NCBI RefSeq assembly: GCF_000829465.1
Contig: NZ_JXAL01000003.1
Coordinates: 124,001 to 188,000, forward strand
Direction of reading: 5' to 3'
From: Cohnella kolymensis
Lineage (GTDB): Bacteria; Bacillota; Bacilli; Paenibacillales; Paenibacillaceae
DNA: 64,000 bases
Positions 16,914 through 27,748 of the stretch are shown piece after piece. Made by a program: the position numbers and the translations under genes. The first letter of the stretch is position 1, and each line of letters opens with the position of its first letter. The notes beneath the pieces were generated by a model that made no database searches, was not told the DNA's origin, and saw only the letters and a program-made list of their open reading frames with translations.

Positions 16914-17774
16914 ATGAAAAATGAAACTGTAACGATTGCCCTGCTTCAACTGGCGTGCGGACCGGACATTAAGGCCAACATAGCGCATAGCGTCACGAAA
17001 ATGGAAGAGGCGGCCGCAAAGGGTGCTCAGATCGTTTGTTTGCAGGAGCTTTTTGCGAGCCGCTATTTTCCTCAGCGAGTGTCGCCGGATGGATACGAGC
17101 TCGCCGAGTACGCCGATAACGAGACGCTGAAACGAATGGGAGAATTGGCTGGCGAGTTGGGCATCGTCCTTATCGTTCCTTACTATGAAAAGGCGGGGCG
17201 AGGATTGTTCTACAACAGCGCAGCGGTGTTCGACGCAGACGGTACCTTGCTAGGCACCACTCGCAAGAATCATATTCCCGACGGCCCGCAATACCATGAG
17301 AAATACTATTTTATTCCCGGAAACACCGGATATCCGGTATATCAAACGCGCTTCGGCACCATTGGCGTCGGCATTTGCTGGGATGAATGGTTCCCCGAAA
17401 CGGCACGCATTCTTGCGCTGCAGGGGGCGGAAATTTTGTTTTTCCCTTCGGCGATCGGCTCGGAGCCCGATCATCCGGGGATGTCGACTCGCCGTGCTTG
17501 GGAAAAAGCGATCTCCGCTCACGGCATCAGCAACGGCGTCTTCGTGGCAGCGCTCAACCGCGTCGGCCAAGAAGATGACATGACGTTCTATGGCGGCAGC
17601 TTCGTCAGCAACCCTATGGGCGATATCCTGCAGTCGCTCGACGAAGAAGAAGGCGTACTGATCCACACGATAAATTTGAAAGAAATCGACTTCGCCCGCA
17701 ATCTGCTGCAGTTTATGCGGGACAGAAGGCCGGAAACCTATGGGCCTCTGCTGACGCGCGACGCCAAGATGTAA
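16914..17774 (+). CDS. aguB: N-carbamoylputrescine amidase
   Basis: Start ATG after GGGAGAGG; 286 residues. This is a nitrilase-superfamily hydrolase with the Glu-Lys-Cys triad visible: Glu in VCLQELFASRYF, Lys in TTRKNHIPDG and Cys in GVGICWDEWFPE. The lengths and surrounding residues (SRYFPQ, GPQYHEKYYF) match AguB, which cleaves N-carbamoylputrescine to putrescine, CO2 and ammonia in the cytoplasm. It is first in an operon with putrescine aminotransferase, agmatine deiminase, aldehyde dehydrogenase and GABA aminotransferase, which supports the assignment. Confidence 0.9.
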   Translation: MKNETVTIALLQLACGPDIKANIAHSVTKMEEAAAKGAQIVCLQELFASRYFPQRVSPDGYELAEYADNETLKRMGELAGELGIVLIVPYYEKAGRGLFYNSAAVFDADGTLLGTTRKNHIPDGPQYHEKYYFIPGNTGYPVYQTRFGTIGVGICWDEWFPETARILALQGAEILFFPSAIGSEPDHPGMSTRRAWEKAISAHGISNGVFVAALNRVGQEDDMTFYGGSFVSNPMGDILQSLDEEEGVLIHTINLKEIDFARNLLQFMRDRRPETYGPLLTRDAKM

Positions 17775-17826
17775 CAACAGATGTGAAACCGCTATCCATA
17801 CATCATCGACTACAGAGGAGGCTTAA

Positions 17827-19206
<1,380 letters not shown>

Positions 19207-19222
19207 ACAGAGGTGTAAACGG

Positions 19223-20325
19223 ATGCCAGCCATTATCGACAGCAAACCGAGAATCGACGGATTTCGCATGCCGGGCGAATTCGAACCGCACCGGGGAACA
19301 TGGATGCTTTGGCCGGTGCGAACGGACACATGGCGGCTCGGCGCTAAGCCGCGCAGGATGCATTTGTTGAGGTAGCGCTTGCCATAGCCCATTTTGAGCC
19401 GGTAACCATCGGAGTATCTGCGGGGCAGTACGAGCACGTGCGCGCCATTTTTCCACCCCCGATCCGTATTGTCGAGATGTCCTCGAATGACGCTTGGATG
19501 CGGGATATCGGACCTACTTTTGTGAAGAACGACCGAGGCGAAATACGCGGGATCGATTGGGGATTTAATGCATGGGGCGGACTGAACGGGGGCTTGTATT
19601 TTCCTTGGGATCAAGATCTTCTGGTGAAACAGAAAGTGCTGGAAATCGAGAATAAAGACCGCTATGAAAAAAGCGACTTCATTCTGGAGGGCGGCGCCAT
19701 TCATGTGGATGGGGAAGGCACCCTGATCACGACCGAGCAATGCCTGCTTCATTCCAACCGCAACCCTCATATGACCAAAGAAGAGATCGAGCAGCACTTG
19801 AGAGATTACTTGAACATCGACAAAGTGATTTGGCTGAAATACGGGTTGAAGTTTGACGAAACGGACGGGCATGTCGATGAAGTGGCCGCTTTCGTTCGGC
19901 CGGGCGTGGTTGCGATGAGTTGGACGGATGATCCGGCCGACCCGCAATACGAGGTGCTGCACGCCGCATTCGAGGTGCTGAGCAGAGAAACCGACGCCAA
20001 AGGACGGAAGCTAGAGATACACAAAATCCATATTCCTCAGCCGCTGACGATCTCGGATGAAGAGGCGCGCCTGATCGATCGGGCAAGACGGAGCTACAAC
20101 CGGGCGACCGGCACCCAGTTCGCGGCGACCTACGTTAATTTCTACATTTGTAACGGCGGCGTGATCATTCCGGCTTTCGGGGATCCGCGGGATAAGGAAG
20201 CGTACGAACAGATCAGCAGGCTGTTCCCAGATCGCAAAGTCGTTCAGGTCAACACGAGAGAGATCGCTTTGGGCGGCGGCAATATCCACTGTATTACCCA
20301 GCAGCAGCCCAGCTGTGCAAGATGA
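19223..20325 (+). CDS. aguA: agmatine deiminase, frame broken near 19350
   Basis: The N-terminal part reads [20 protein letters not shown], then a stop falls at 19373-19375. The rest continues in another frame as [50 protein letters not shown] and ends with [14 protein letters not shown], which carries the catalytic Cys. One base missing near AAGCCGCGCAGG restores WRLGAKPAQDAF and a 367-residue protein, exactly the AguA size. It hydrolyses agmatine to N-carbamoylputrescine and ammonia. Every catalytic element is intact outside the break. Confidence 0.88.
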
Positions 20326-20367
20326 TCGGCAGAGGACTCATTGATATCCAAATAAGGAGGAATGTAA

Positions 20368-21851
20368 ATGGCAGAGCGGTTGAACATGTTCATCAATGGC
20401 GAGTGGACACCGTCGCATTCCGGCGCGACAAGAGAGATTCTGAACCCGGCTAACGGCATAGTGATCGGGATCGCGGCAGAAGGTGATGAACAAGATGCGC
20501 AGCGGGCAATAGCTGCCGCTAAAGAAGCTTTCTATGAAGGAGGCTGGTGGGGAACGCCCGCAGCGGAACGGGCCCGTTTGCTGTTCAAGGCGGCGGATTT
20601 ATTGGAAGCCAAAAAGGAAGAGTTTACGAGAATGGAGACGCTGAACAACGGCAAACCGCTGCGGGAAAGTGTTTTTGACGTGAATGACGCCATCGCGTGC
20701 TTCCGCTATTTCGCCGGACTCGCGACTAAGCCACACGGCCAATCGTACGAAGTGTCCGATCCGATGCAAGCGATAGTCGTCCGTGAGCCGATCGGAGTGT
20801 GCGGACAGATTATTCCTTGGAATTATCCGTTGCTTATGGCCGCTTGGAAGCTGGCGCCGGCACTGGCTGCCGGGAACACCGTCGTATTCAAGCCTTCTGA
20901 AATTACGCCATTATCTGCCGTTCGTCTGTTTGAGCTATTCGAGGAAGCCGGTTTTCCCGCCAGCGTTGTCAATCTGGTGCTCGGCGCGGGCGCCACAGTT
21001 GGCCATACGCTTGCTGCTCACGATGATGTCGATAAAATTGCGTTCACCGGCGGCACCGCCACGGGCCGGAAGATCATGCAGGCGGCGACGGGAAATCTCA
21101 AAAAAATATCCCTAGAGCTCGGAGGCAAATCTCCTAACATTGTGTTTGCTGATGCCGACTTTGAGACAGCAGTAGACTATGCGCTTTTTGCAATATTCGC
21201 GAATCAGGGGCAGGTGTGCGCAGCCGGCTCCCGTCTATTGCTGGAAGAGAGCGTGTACGAACGGTTCATGGAACGGTTGGTGGAGCGGACCAAAGCGATT
21301 GTCGTCGGCGATGGAATGGCGGACGGTACGGAGATGGGACCGCTGATCACGGAAGCGCACTTGAACAAGGTGCTCCATAATGTAGAGATCGGGAGGCCGA
21401 AGGTGCAACCCTTCTCTGCGGCGGCGGCCGGTTAACCGGGGAGAAATATGCAGGCGGTTACTATATGGAGCCTGCTATCTTTACAGATACGACACCCGAT
21501 ATGCGAATCGTGAAAGAAGAGATTTTCGGCCCGGTGCTCGTCGTACAGAAGTTCAAAGATGAAGCCGAAGCGATCCGTCTGGCTAACGATACGATATACG
21601 GATTGGCCGGTGCGGTGTTTACGACTGACGGTGCGAAAGCGCAGCGTGTCATCCGCAAACTGCGGGCAGGGATTACTTGGATCAACACCTATCATCCGAC
21701 TTATAATGAAGCGCCATGGGGCGGCTACAAGCAAAGCGGCATCGGCCGCGAACTCGGTACGATGGGCTTTGAAGAGTATACCGAAGTGAAGCAAATCAAC
21801 ATCAATCTGCAGGTGGAGCCGCTGGGATGGTACGGCGCGAACGGCAGTTAA
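20368..21851 (+). CDS. aldehyde dehydrogenase (4-aminobutyraldehyde/betaine-aldehyde type), frame broken near 21390
   Basis: RBS AAGGAGG. The first frame covers the NAD site (PWNYPLLMAAWKLAPALAAG, FTGGTATGRKIMQ), the catalytic Glu in LELGGKSPNIVF and the nucleophile Cys in NQGQVCAAGSR, then stops at 21435. The rest (CGGGRLTGEKYAGGYYMEP, EEIFGPVL, PWGGYKQSGIGRELG) is in another frame. A missing G in GATCGGGAGG restores 494 residues, the family size. In this operon it should oxidise 4-aminobutanal, formed by the putrescine transaminase, to GABA. Confidence 0.87.
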
Positions 21852-21884
21852 TCCCGAATCGGACATGAGAAGGAGTGGAAACCG

Positions 21885-23249
21885 ATGACACAGCCGCGAA
21901 AATTTATTTCCGTGTCCGGCGGACTGCCGGGCGAGAAAACGAAGGAGCTTCTTCGGCGCAGGGAGCAAGCGGTAGCCGCGGGTGTAGGAAACAACTTCCC
22001 GCTGTTCGTTGAAAGTGCCAAAGGCGCGTTGCTTCATGATGTGGATGGCAATACGTTTCTTGATTTTGCGGGGGGCATCGGCACTGTGAATGCCGGTCAT
22101 TGCCCGCCCGAGGTGGTAGATGCGGTGAAAAGGCAAGCGGATTTGTTCCTGCACACCTGTTTCCACGTCGGGATGTATGAGCCGTACGTTGCCTTGGCGG
22201 AGAAGCTTGCCGAGCTTACGCCGGGCAGTTTCCCGAAAAAGGCCGTGCTGCTCAACAGCGGTGCGGAAGCGGTGGAGAACGCGGTGAAAATCGCCCGCAA
22301 GTTTAGCGGGAAAGCCGGCATCGTATCGTTCACCCGCGGCTTTCACGGCCGCACGCTGATGGGCATGTCGCTGACGAGCAAGGTAAAGCCGTATAAATAC
22401 AAAATGGGGCCTTTTGCGCCGGCCACGTACAAAGCGCCTTTTCCCTACTCTTATATGCGGCCCGAATCGATGAGCGAAGAGGAGTACGGGCAGTTCTGCG
22501 TACGCCAGTTCGAGGATTTTCTGCTGACAGAAGCGGCACCGGAGGAGCTGGCTGCCGTTATTATGGAACCGGTTCAAGGTGAAGGCGGCTTTAACGTACC
22601 GCCGAAATCCTTCGTCAAAGGGATATATGATATATGTAAGCAGAACGGAATCTTGTTTATCGCGGATGAAATCCAGACGGGCTTCGGCCGTACCGGTACA
22701 ATGTTCGCCAGCAAGTATTTCGGCATCGAGCCCGATCTGATCACCATTTCCAAATCGCTTGCTGCAGGGCTTCCGATCAGCGCGGTGGTCGGCAGAGCGG
22801 ATATTATGGATGCTCCGAATCCCGGTGAGCTCGGAGGAACCTATGGAGGAAACCCGCTGGGCTGTGTTGCGGCACTAGCCGTCATTAAACAAATGGAGAA
22901 GGATGACTTAAGCGGCCGATCCGAGGTGATCGGGGAACGGATTCGCAGCCGTTGTACTTCTCTGCAGGCTCAATACCCGGCGATCGGGGATGTCCGGGGG
23001 CTGGGCGCAATGTGTGCCGTGGAGTTTGTCGAACCGGATACCGGGAAGCCTGCAAAGACATTGGTCGCAGGGATCGTCCGGGCGTGTTACGAAAAAGGCG
23101 TGATCATCCTTACCGCGGGTGTCCATGCGAATATCATCCGTTTCTTGACGCCTCTTGTTATTACGGACGACGAGCTCCAGGAAGGTCTGGACATTATCGC
23201 CGAAGCGATCGCGGAAGTCCACCAGACTGCGGGAGCGAACAGCAGATGA
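21885..23249 (+). CDS. gabT: 4-aminobutyrate aminotransferase
   Basis: 454 residues; start ATG with AGAAGGAGTGG upstream. Class III PLP enzyme with FDFAGGIGTVNAGHCPPEVV-like N-terminus, LLNSGAEAVENAVKIARKF, RGFHGRTLMGMSLTSK, ADEIQTGFGRTG and the PLP lysine in ISKSLAAGLPIS. This matches bacterial GabT. It would convert GABA to succinate semialdehyde. No succinate-semialdehyde dehydrogenase lies next to it, so the last step must be done elsewhere or by the operon's aldehyde dehydrogenase. It ends the operon before a strong terminator. Confidence 0.88.
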   Translation: MTQPRKFISVSGGLPGEKTKELLRRREQAVAAGVGNNFPLFVESAKGALLHDVDGNTFLDFAGGIGTVNAGHCPPEVVDAVKRQADLFLHTCFHVGMYEPYVALAEKLAELTPGSFPKKAVLLNSGAEAVENAVKIARKFSGKAGIVSFTRGFHGRTLMGMSLTSKVKPYKYKMGPFAPATYKAPFPYSYMRPESMSEEEYGQFCVRQFEDFLLTEAAPEELAAVIMEPVQGEGGFNVPPKSFVKGIYDICKQNGILFIADEIQTGFGRTGTMFASKYFGIEPDLITISKSLAAGLPISAVVGRADIMDAPNPGELGGTYGGNPLGCVAALAVIKQMEKDDLSGRSEVIGERIRSRCTSLQAQYPAIGDVRGLGAMCAVEFVEPDTGKPAKTLVAGIVRACYEKGVIILTAGVHANIIRFLTPLVITDDELQEGLDIIAEAIAEVHQTAGANSR

Positions 23250-23260
23250 CTTGGTTCTCG

Positions 23261-23287
23261 AACAGCCTCCTTCGCGGAGGCTGTTTT
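23261..23287 (+). terminator. rho-independent terminator after gabT
   Basis: AACAGCCTCC and GGAGGCTGTT form a ten-pair stem with a short TTCGC loop, followed by TTT. It ends the agmatine operon. Confidence 0.85.
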
Positions 23288-23291
23288 CCAT

Positions 23292-23630
23292 TTAATGCGT
23301 AATGTGCTCGTCCGTCTCCTCAAAGGCCGGGTGCGGGTGCGCCGGTTCCTCGTCCGTGTCCTCAAAGTCCAGCGGCTGCGCCGGTTCCTCCTCGGTGTAG
23401 TTAACGGATGCCGCCGCGGCATGCTGCCTTCGGCGCCGGGTCGCCTCATAAAGTTCATCTTCCAGCCGTTCCGCCTGATCAGGGGACAACGCAACGACAA
23501 TTTCATTGTTCCTGCCGTCGGATGCTGTAATCAACACGTAGGTGTCAGAGTCGGGTGGAGTAACATTGCTGATTTTCAAATTCATATCGGTAATCTCATA
23601 TCTGACTCGCATTCCGATCATCCGGGACAC
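23292..23630 (-). CDS. hypothetical acidic protein
   Basis: 112 residues from a GTG at 23630; the start is uncertain because no clear RBS is seen. The N-terminal half (RYEITDMNLKISNVTPPDSD, VVALSPDQAERLEDELYEAT) is folded-looking. The C-terminal half is a low-complexity Glu/Pro/His tail (EEEPAQPLDFEDTDEEPAHP). The family is not recognised. It is convergent with gabT. Confidence 0.6.
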   Translation of the reverse strand: MSRMIGMRVRYEITDMNLKISNVTPPDSDTYVLITASDGRNNEIVVALSPDQAERLEDELYEATRRRRQHAAAASVNYTEEEPAQPLDFEDTDEEPAHPHPAFEETDEHITH

Positions 23631-23783
23631 CCCATCAAGTTAAATGTTCAATACTGATAAGGTTTCGCGATGTTTGCGGCAATTATTCGAGATCTGCCCG
23701 GTACGGCGTGCGCGCTGAATAAATTGCTCTGTAAAGGAGAAATTATAAATCGAGTAAACCAAACAACCAGAGGAGGTCTCAAC

Positions 23784-24158
23784 TTGAAGAAATTCTTGAC
23801 GAGCATCGCTTTATGCGCGACTTTGTCCTTGTCCCTGATGATTCCGGCATTCGCAGAAGGGAATAGGGGCACGGTGACAAACAACGCTCCGGATTTCGGC
23901 AACGGAACGTTCGTAGGTACTGCGGCAGGTGATATGGATGGTGACGGAATTTTTGACGGGAACAACAATAATAACAGAATGAACAACTTTAACACCAACG
24001 GCCGGGGCAACAACACGAACAATAACAACAACGGCAATTACAGAGCTAGAGCAGCCGGCGGACGCGCGGACAACAACGGTGTGGACTGGGGCTGGCTCGG
24101 TTTGCTCGGCTTAATCGGATTGGCAGGTATGCGGAACAGGAATCGTCAGCCAAGCTAG
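23784..24158 (+). CDS. secreted WGxxGxxG-motif protein
   Basis: I choose the TTG at 23784 after AGAGGAGG; 124 residues. The signal peptide is MKKFLTSIALCATLSLSLMI with cleavage around AFAEG. The middle is rich in Asn and Gly (NNNNNRMNNFNTNGRGNN). The C-terminus is WGWLGLLGLIGLAG followed by RNRNR, the WGxxGxxG tail seen in Bacillota exported proteins: a hydrophobic helix and a basic end. It is probably anchored or processed at the membrane; its role is unknown. Confidence 0.75.
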   Translation: MKKFLTSIALCATLSLSLMIPAFAEGNRGTVTNNAPDFGNGTFVGTAAGDMDGDGIFDGNNNNNRMNNFNTNGRGNNTNNNNNGNYRARAAGGRADNNGVDWGWLGLLGLIGLAGMRNRNRQPS

Positions 24159-24174
24159 CACGATCGTGTATATG

Positions 24175-24209
24175 AAACCCCGCTGACCAGAGTGGCCGGC
24201 GGGGTTTAT
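24175..24209 (+). terminator. terminator
   Basis: AAACCCCGC pairs with GCGGGGTTT, followed by ATT, just downstream of the WGxxGxxG gene and before the convergent DJ-1-family gene. Confidence 0.7.
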
Positions 24210-24233
24210 TCGGGTGCCGTGAATGAGCCGAAG

Positions 24234-24767
24234 TCAGTAAGCTTGCACACCGAGCTTATCGATCGTCGCTTTAATGAAAGCCGGCTCGTCCTCAGGGCGG
24301 CGGGAGGTAATCAGGTTTCCGTCGATTACCACCTCTTGATCTACATAATGCCCTCCGGCTTGTTTGATTTCATCTTCTATAGCCGGGTAGCCGGTTAATG
24401 TTTTACCGTTCAGCAGGCCGGCTTTGGCCAGTAATTGGGGACCGTGGCAGATGGCCGAAATCGGAATTCGCTGTCGATCGGCCTCCTTAACAAAATCTAC
24501 CATGGCCGCATTCTCCCTCAACGCGGCCGGTGACTTGCCTCCCGGAATAATGACCGCATCGTAATCGCCCGCGTTGGCCTCCTCTGCCGCCAGATGGGAA
24601 GTATAGGTGATCGTACCCTTCTTACCCTTGAGCTCCGCCCCTTTTTGCAAGCTGATTATGACCGCATCGTTCCCGTTTTTCGTCAGTGCCTCGTAAGGGT
24701 TTCTCATTTCAGAATCCTCATATCCGTCCGCCAGCAGGAAGGCGACTTTCTTCGTGTTCTGTTTCAA
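24234..24767 (-). CDS. DJ-1/PfpI family protein (YhbO/YfkM-like)
   Basis: I take the TTG at 24767 as start (AGAGAGGTG upstream), giving 177 residues. Signatures: VAFLLADGYEDSEMRNPYEA, YDAVIIPGGKSPAALREN and the nucleophile elbow ISAICHGPQLLAKAG with Cys then His. This matches the PfpI/YhbO branch, proposed to act as a stress-induced deglycase or glyoxalase. Actual activity is not readable from sequence. It stands alone with its own promoter region. Confidence 0.82.
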   Translation of the reverse strand: MKQNTKKVAFLLADGYEDSEMRNPYEALTKNGNDAVIISLQKGAELKGKKGTITYTSHLAAEEANAGDYDAVIIPGGKSPAALRENAAMVDFVKEADRQRIPISAICHGPQLLAKAGLLNGKTLTGYPAIEDEIKQAGGHYVDQEVVIDGNLITSRRPEDEPAFIKATIDKLGVQAY

Positions 24768-24943
24768 TGGAAAACACACCTCTCTTTTTTGCACAACTTA
24801 GCAGTGAAATACCCGATGATCCGGCATTTTAACCACCACATCCCTCTCCCAGGGGCGTTCGTACATAAAATTTTCCAATTATACAAATCCTGTTTCAGTA
24901 CAGGCGGTTATCGTCAAGCGGCGTTGTATGGGAGGATATCGAG

Positions 24944-25774
24944 ATGAGCATTTCGAGAATGCAAAATTTAAGCAGAGCTCTGCTGTCAGTCGTTACTGCA
25001 TTAATGCTGTGGAACGGCGAAGCCAACGCCATGCTTCTGGTCGGAGCGCGTGAATCCAGAGAGGCTCCCCGTCAGATTGCCTTGGTCATTGATGATTTCG
25101 GCAATGACATGAAGGGATCAGAGCAAATGCTGGAGCTGCCGGTCAAGCTGACGGTTGCCGTCATGCCGTTCCTGCCGACCAGCAAACAAGACGCGGAAGC
25201 CGCTTACAGGAAAGGTCACGATGTCATCGTGCATCTGCCTATGGAGCCGATTAGGGGCAAGCGCAGCTGGCTTGGCCCGGGTGCTATCTTCACGGATTTA
25301 TCGGATGCGGAAATTCGCAAACGGGTAGAGGCTGCCATTGATGCGGTGCCGCACGCGATCGGCATGAATAATCATATGGGATCCCGCGCCACTTCGGACA
25401 AGCGGGTGATGAGGATTGTTCTGCAGGTGTGCAAGGAGAGGGGACTGTTTTTCTTGGACAGCCGGACGTCTTACCATACGGTAATTCCTAAAGTCGGGGA
25501 AGAGCTGGGTGTAAGCGTGATCCACAACGATGTGTTTCTGGACGATGTGTATTCGCGCCGGCATGTGATGCGGCAGATCAGGACCGTGAAGGAGTTTTTG
25601 CAGGATCATGAGAGCTGTGTCGCAATCGGGCATGTCGGACCGTCCGGCACGATCACGGCGGGTGTGCTCAAGGATACGATTCCAGATCTCAAATCCAACG
25701 CCGTGTTCGTTCCTCTGTCCCAAATGCTCCCTCCGGTCCATCAAATTATGGAGCGAAACAAAGGTAAGCGATAA
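24944..25774 (+). CDS. divergent polysaccharide deacetylase (YibQ-like)
   Basis: 276 residues; start after GGAGGATATCGAG. A signal-like hydrophobic N-terminus is followed by IALVIDDFGNDMKGSEQMLE, where the Asp-Asp pair marks the NodB-like barrel, then HDVIVHLPMEPIRGKR, IGMNNHMGSRAT and FFLDSRTSYHTVIP. This is the divergent polysaccharide deacetylase family (DUF610/YibQ), an exported envelope protein. Its end overlaps the end of the convergent amidase gene by 29 bases. Confidence 0.8.
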   Translation: MSISRMQNLSRALLSVVTALMLWNGEANAMLLVGARESREAPRQIALVIDDFGNDMKGSEQMLELPVKLTVAVMPFLPTSKQDAEAAYRKGHDVIVHLPMEPIRGKRSWLGPGAIFTDLSDAEIRKRVEAAIDAVPHAIGMNNHMGSRATSDKRVMRIVLQVCKERGLFFLDSRTSYHTVIPKVGEELGVSVIHNDVFLDDVYSRRHVMRQIRTVKEFLQDHESCVAIGHVGPSGTITAGVLKDTIPDLKSNAVFVPLSQMLPPVHQIMERNKGKR

Positions 25775-26447
25775 TACCGCTCGCAATTGCAGACGCGATC
25801 CGCGTTTGCCCGACGGAGGACGTCAGCATTGCGCGATCCTGCGGATCGCTGAGAAATGCGGTTTCCACCAGTACGGAGGGGACTTCTGTCTTTTTCAGCA
25901 AATAAAGCTTTGAAGTGGGCTTAGGCAGGCGGTGCCGCCCTTGCTGCTGATTCAGGCTATTCTGAATGAAGCCGGCCAATAGCGCGCTTCTGCCTTCAGA
26001 CTGATGGATGGTGACAGGTCCCCGGGCTCGGCCGCGCGTTGACCAGTTCACATGAATGCTGACGAACAAGGGAGCATCTATTTCATTGGCCAGACTTTTG
26101 CGCTGCGACAAGTCCCGGCGGTGTCTGGATCTTGTGGCATGCCAGCGGTTATCGTCACTCAGAGCATAATCGCCGGTGCGGTTAAGGATCGTGCGGATCC
26201 CTTTGCTTCTAAGCAGCAGGTACAGCTTGCGCGCGATAGCCAAATTGATGTCTTTCTCCTTGATGTCGCGCCAATAGGTACCGCCGTCAATCCCGCCGTG
26301 TCCCGCATCGATGACCACATCCGCGGACGGCAGAGCCCTTTTGATATTCGGAGGCTCGGCTCCGACGACATCCTTGTCCCCCGCATCCGGAGCTTTCCAG
26401 CCTGTGAATAGCAGCAACGCGCAGCATAACAGCAAAGCACGTCTCAA
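25746..26447 (-). CDS. N-acetylmuramoyl-L-alanine amidase (amidase_3, CwlD-like)
   Basis: I choose the TTG at 26447, with CGGAGGAG upstream; 233 residues. A hydrophobic N-terminal segment (ALLLCCALLLFTGW) is followed by the zinc-amidase domain: His in VVIDAGHGGIDGG, the second zinc site in PLFVSIHVNW and the catalytic Glu in VLVETAFLSD. Length and order match CwlD, which removes peptide side chains so that muramic lactam can form in the spore cortex. A CwlC-like role is less likely because there are no cell-wall-binding repeats. Confidence 0.8.
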   Translation of the reverse strand: MRRALLLCCALLLFTGWKAPDAGDKDVVGAEPPNIKRALPSADVVIDAGHGGIDGGTYWRDIKEKDINLAIARKLYLLLRSKGIRTILNRTGDYALSDDNRWHATRSRHRRDLSQRKSLANEIDAPLFVSIHVNWSTRGRARGPVTIHQSEGRSALLAGFIQNSLNQQQGRHRLPKPTSKLYLLKKTEVPSVLVETAFLSDPQDRAMLTSSVGQTRIASAIASGIIAYLCFAP

Positions 26448-26603
26448 ATCAATCTCCTCCGATCCGAACATTGTAATCGTCGTCTTTAGAGTGGCACATA
26501 TTGACGGCGCTCATGCAGACCCGCGGCGATTCCGTTATTGGATGCAAAATGGTTTGCGTATTCGCAGAACCGGGCATGCTAGGAGTTGAGGAGGCGTGTC
26601 GCA

Positions 26604-26840
26604 ATGAGTGACAAGTCCGATTATTTGAAATATATGACGGAGAGTGTTGTGCGCTATTTGGACAAATCGCCGGAGACGATACAATCCAGACAAGACAAGA
26701 AGAGGCGCAGGGAACCCTGGATGACGCGCTGGTTCGGCGTTCTGCCGATGGGGCTCATGATGTGGTGGGGCGGTAAGGAAAAACGCAAAAAGAAAGCCCA
26801 GGACGATCTGGGTCAAATGAATTCCACTAATTACCGATAA
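26604..26840 (+). CDS. yqzE: YqzE family small protein
   Basis: RBS GAGGAGGCG before the ATG at 26604; 78 residues. SDKSDYLKYMTESVVRYLDK followed by a basic stretch (RQDKKRRREPW) and a short hydrophobic part (FGVLPMGLMMWWGG) is the YqzE pattern. In Bacillus it lies by the competence gene comG; here it stands near an amidase. Function unknown. Its last bases overlap the convergent gene's stop. Confidence 0.75.
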   Translation: MSDKSDYLKYMTESVVRYLDKSPETIQSRQDKKRRREPWMTRWFGVLPMGLMMWWGGKEKRKKKAQDDLGQMNSTNYR

Positions 26841-27739
26841 AAAAATCCGCAGCGTGCGAGCGCTTCAATCGGGATAAAGCGCGTACCTTCCATATGAAGA
26901 GCGAGATCCAGCCGTCCGCCCGACCACCGTTGATATCCGACTACCGGTGCGGCATACAGCATGGCCTCACCGTAGGGTTCCGTTACATAGCGCACACGCT
27001 GTTTTTTGTTCAAGCGCAGCACGATTTTCTCCATATCTTTATTAGCAAAAGGGGCTTCCTTGGTCAGCCAAGGGAGTCTTTCGTATGCATCAAATGTCGG
27101 GTTTAATCGCAACCGGCTGCGGTTACCCGTAAGAAGCGGGGCGGCCGGCCGATCTTCTGCTGCTTCCTCGATCGCGTCCCAATCCGATTGTTTCAAGGGC
27201 AGCAGCTCTGCGGTTTTGGCATCGAGCCAATAGCTTTTACCGTCGATCTTCACCTCCCAGACCGCCGCGAGGGGATGAAGGTAATGCCGCACTGCGGAGT
27301 ACGAGGTACTCGGGGCGTTCGCGGCGATCAACTCGTTGCGGATCAGCGACCGCTTCAATTGCTGCTGCGAGAATAAGGGGAACGACCCGACACCATACTC
27401 TCCCATACGGAAGGATCCGTCGGTGACGGCATGCACGACCATATAACCGATATGTCTGCCGTCTTTACTGAATAGCACCAGCCAGCCGTGCGTTCCGGGA
27501 CCAAGCGCTTGTATTTGCGGATCCGCTCCCTGCCAATCGGCGAACAGCTTCTGTTTCGCGAGTACGGATACCCACTCGTTAACCTGCTGCTCAAGCTTCG
27601 ACGGCGCTGCAGTTTGCTCCGGCTCCGGCGACGCCGACGATCCGGCAGGGAACGCACTAAACAACAAGGCTGCCGTCAACAACAGGCAGAACACGCGCAT
27701 TATTTTTACAACAGACGCTGAAATCACTTCGGGACCCAC
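26831..27739 (-). CDS. secreted protein of unknown function
   Basis: Up to 302 residues. The signal peptide is MRVFCLLLTAALLFSAF, beginning at an internal ATG at 27700, which may be the true start; neither start has a good RBS. The mature part holds a stretch reminiscent of PepSY/YcdB-like domains (LHPLAAVWEVKIDGKSYWLD), but I do not recognise the family. It precedes no obvious partner; the YqhG gene lies immediately upstream. Confidence 0.6.
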   Translation of the reverse strand: MGPEVISASVVKIMRVFCLLLTAALLFSAFPAGSSASPEPEQTAAPSKLEQQVNEWVSVLAKQKLFADWQGADPQIQALGPGTHGWLVLFSKDGRHIGYMVVHAVTDGSFRMGEYGVGSFPLFSQQQLKRSLIRNELIAANAPSTSYSAVRHYLHPLAAVWEVKIDGKSYWLDAKTAELLPLKQSDWDAIEEAAEDRPAAPLLTGNRSRLRLNPTFDAYERLPWLTKEAPFANKDMEKIVLRLNKKQRVRYVTEPYGEAMLYAAPVVGYQRWSGGRLDLALHMEGTRFIPIEALARCGFFYR

Positions 27740-27748
27740 TTTCTTTGG

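Noticed and set aside
21432-22577. 381-codon minus-strand frame opposite the aldehyde dehydrogenase and gabT
   Set aside because: Arg/His-rich shadow sequence without start signals.
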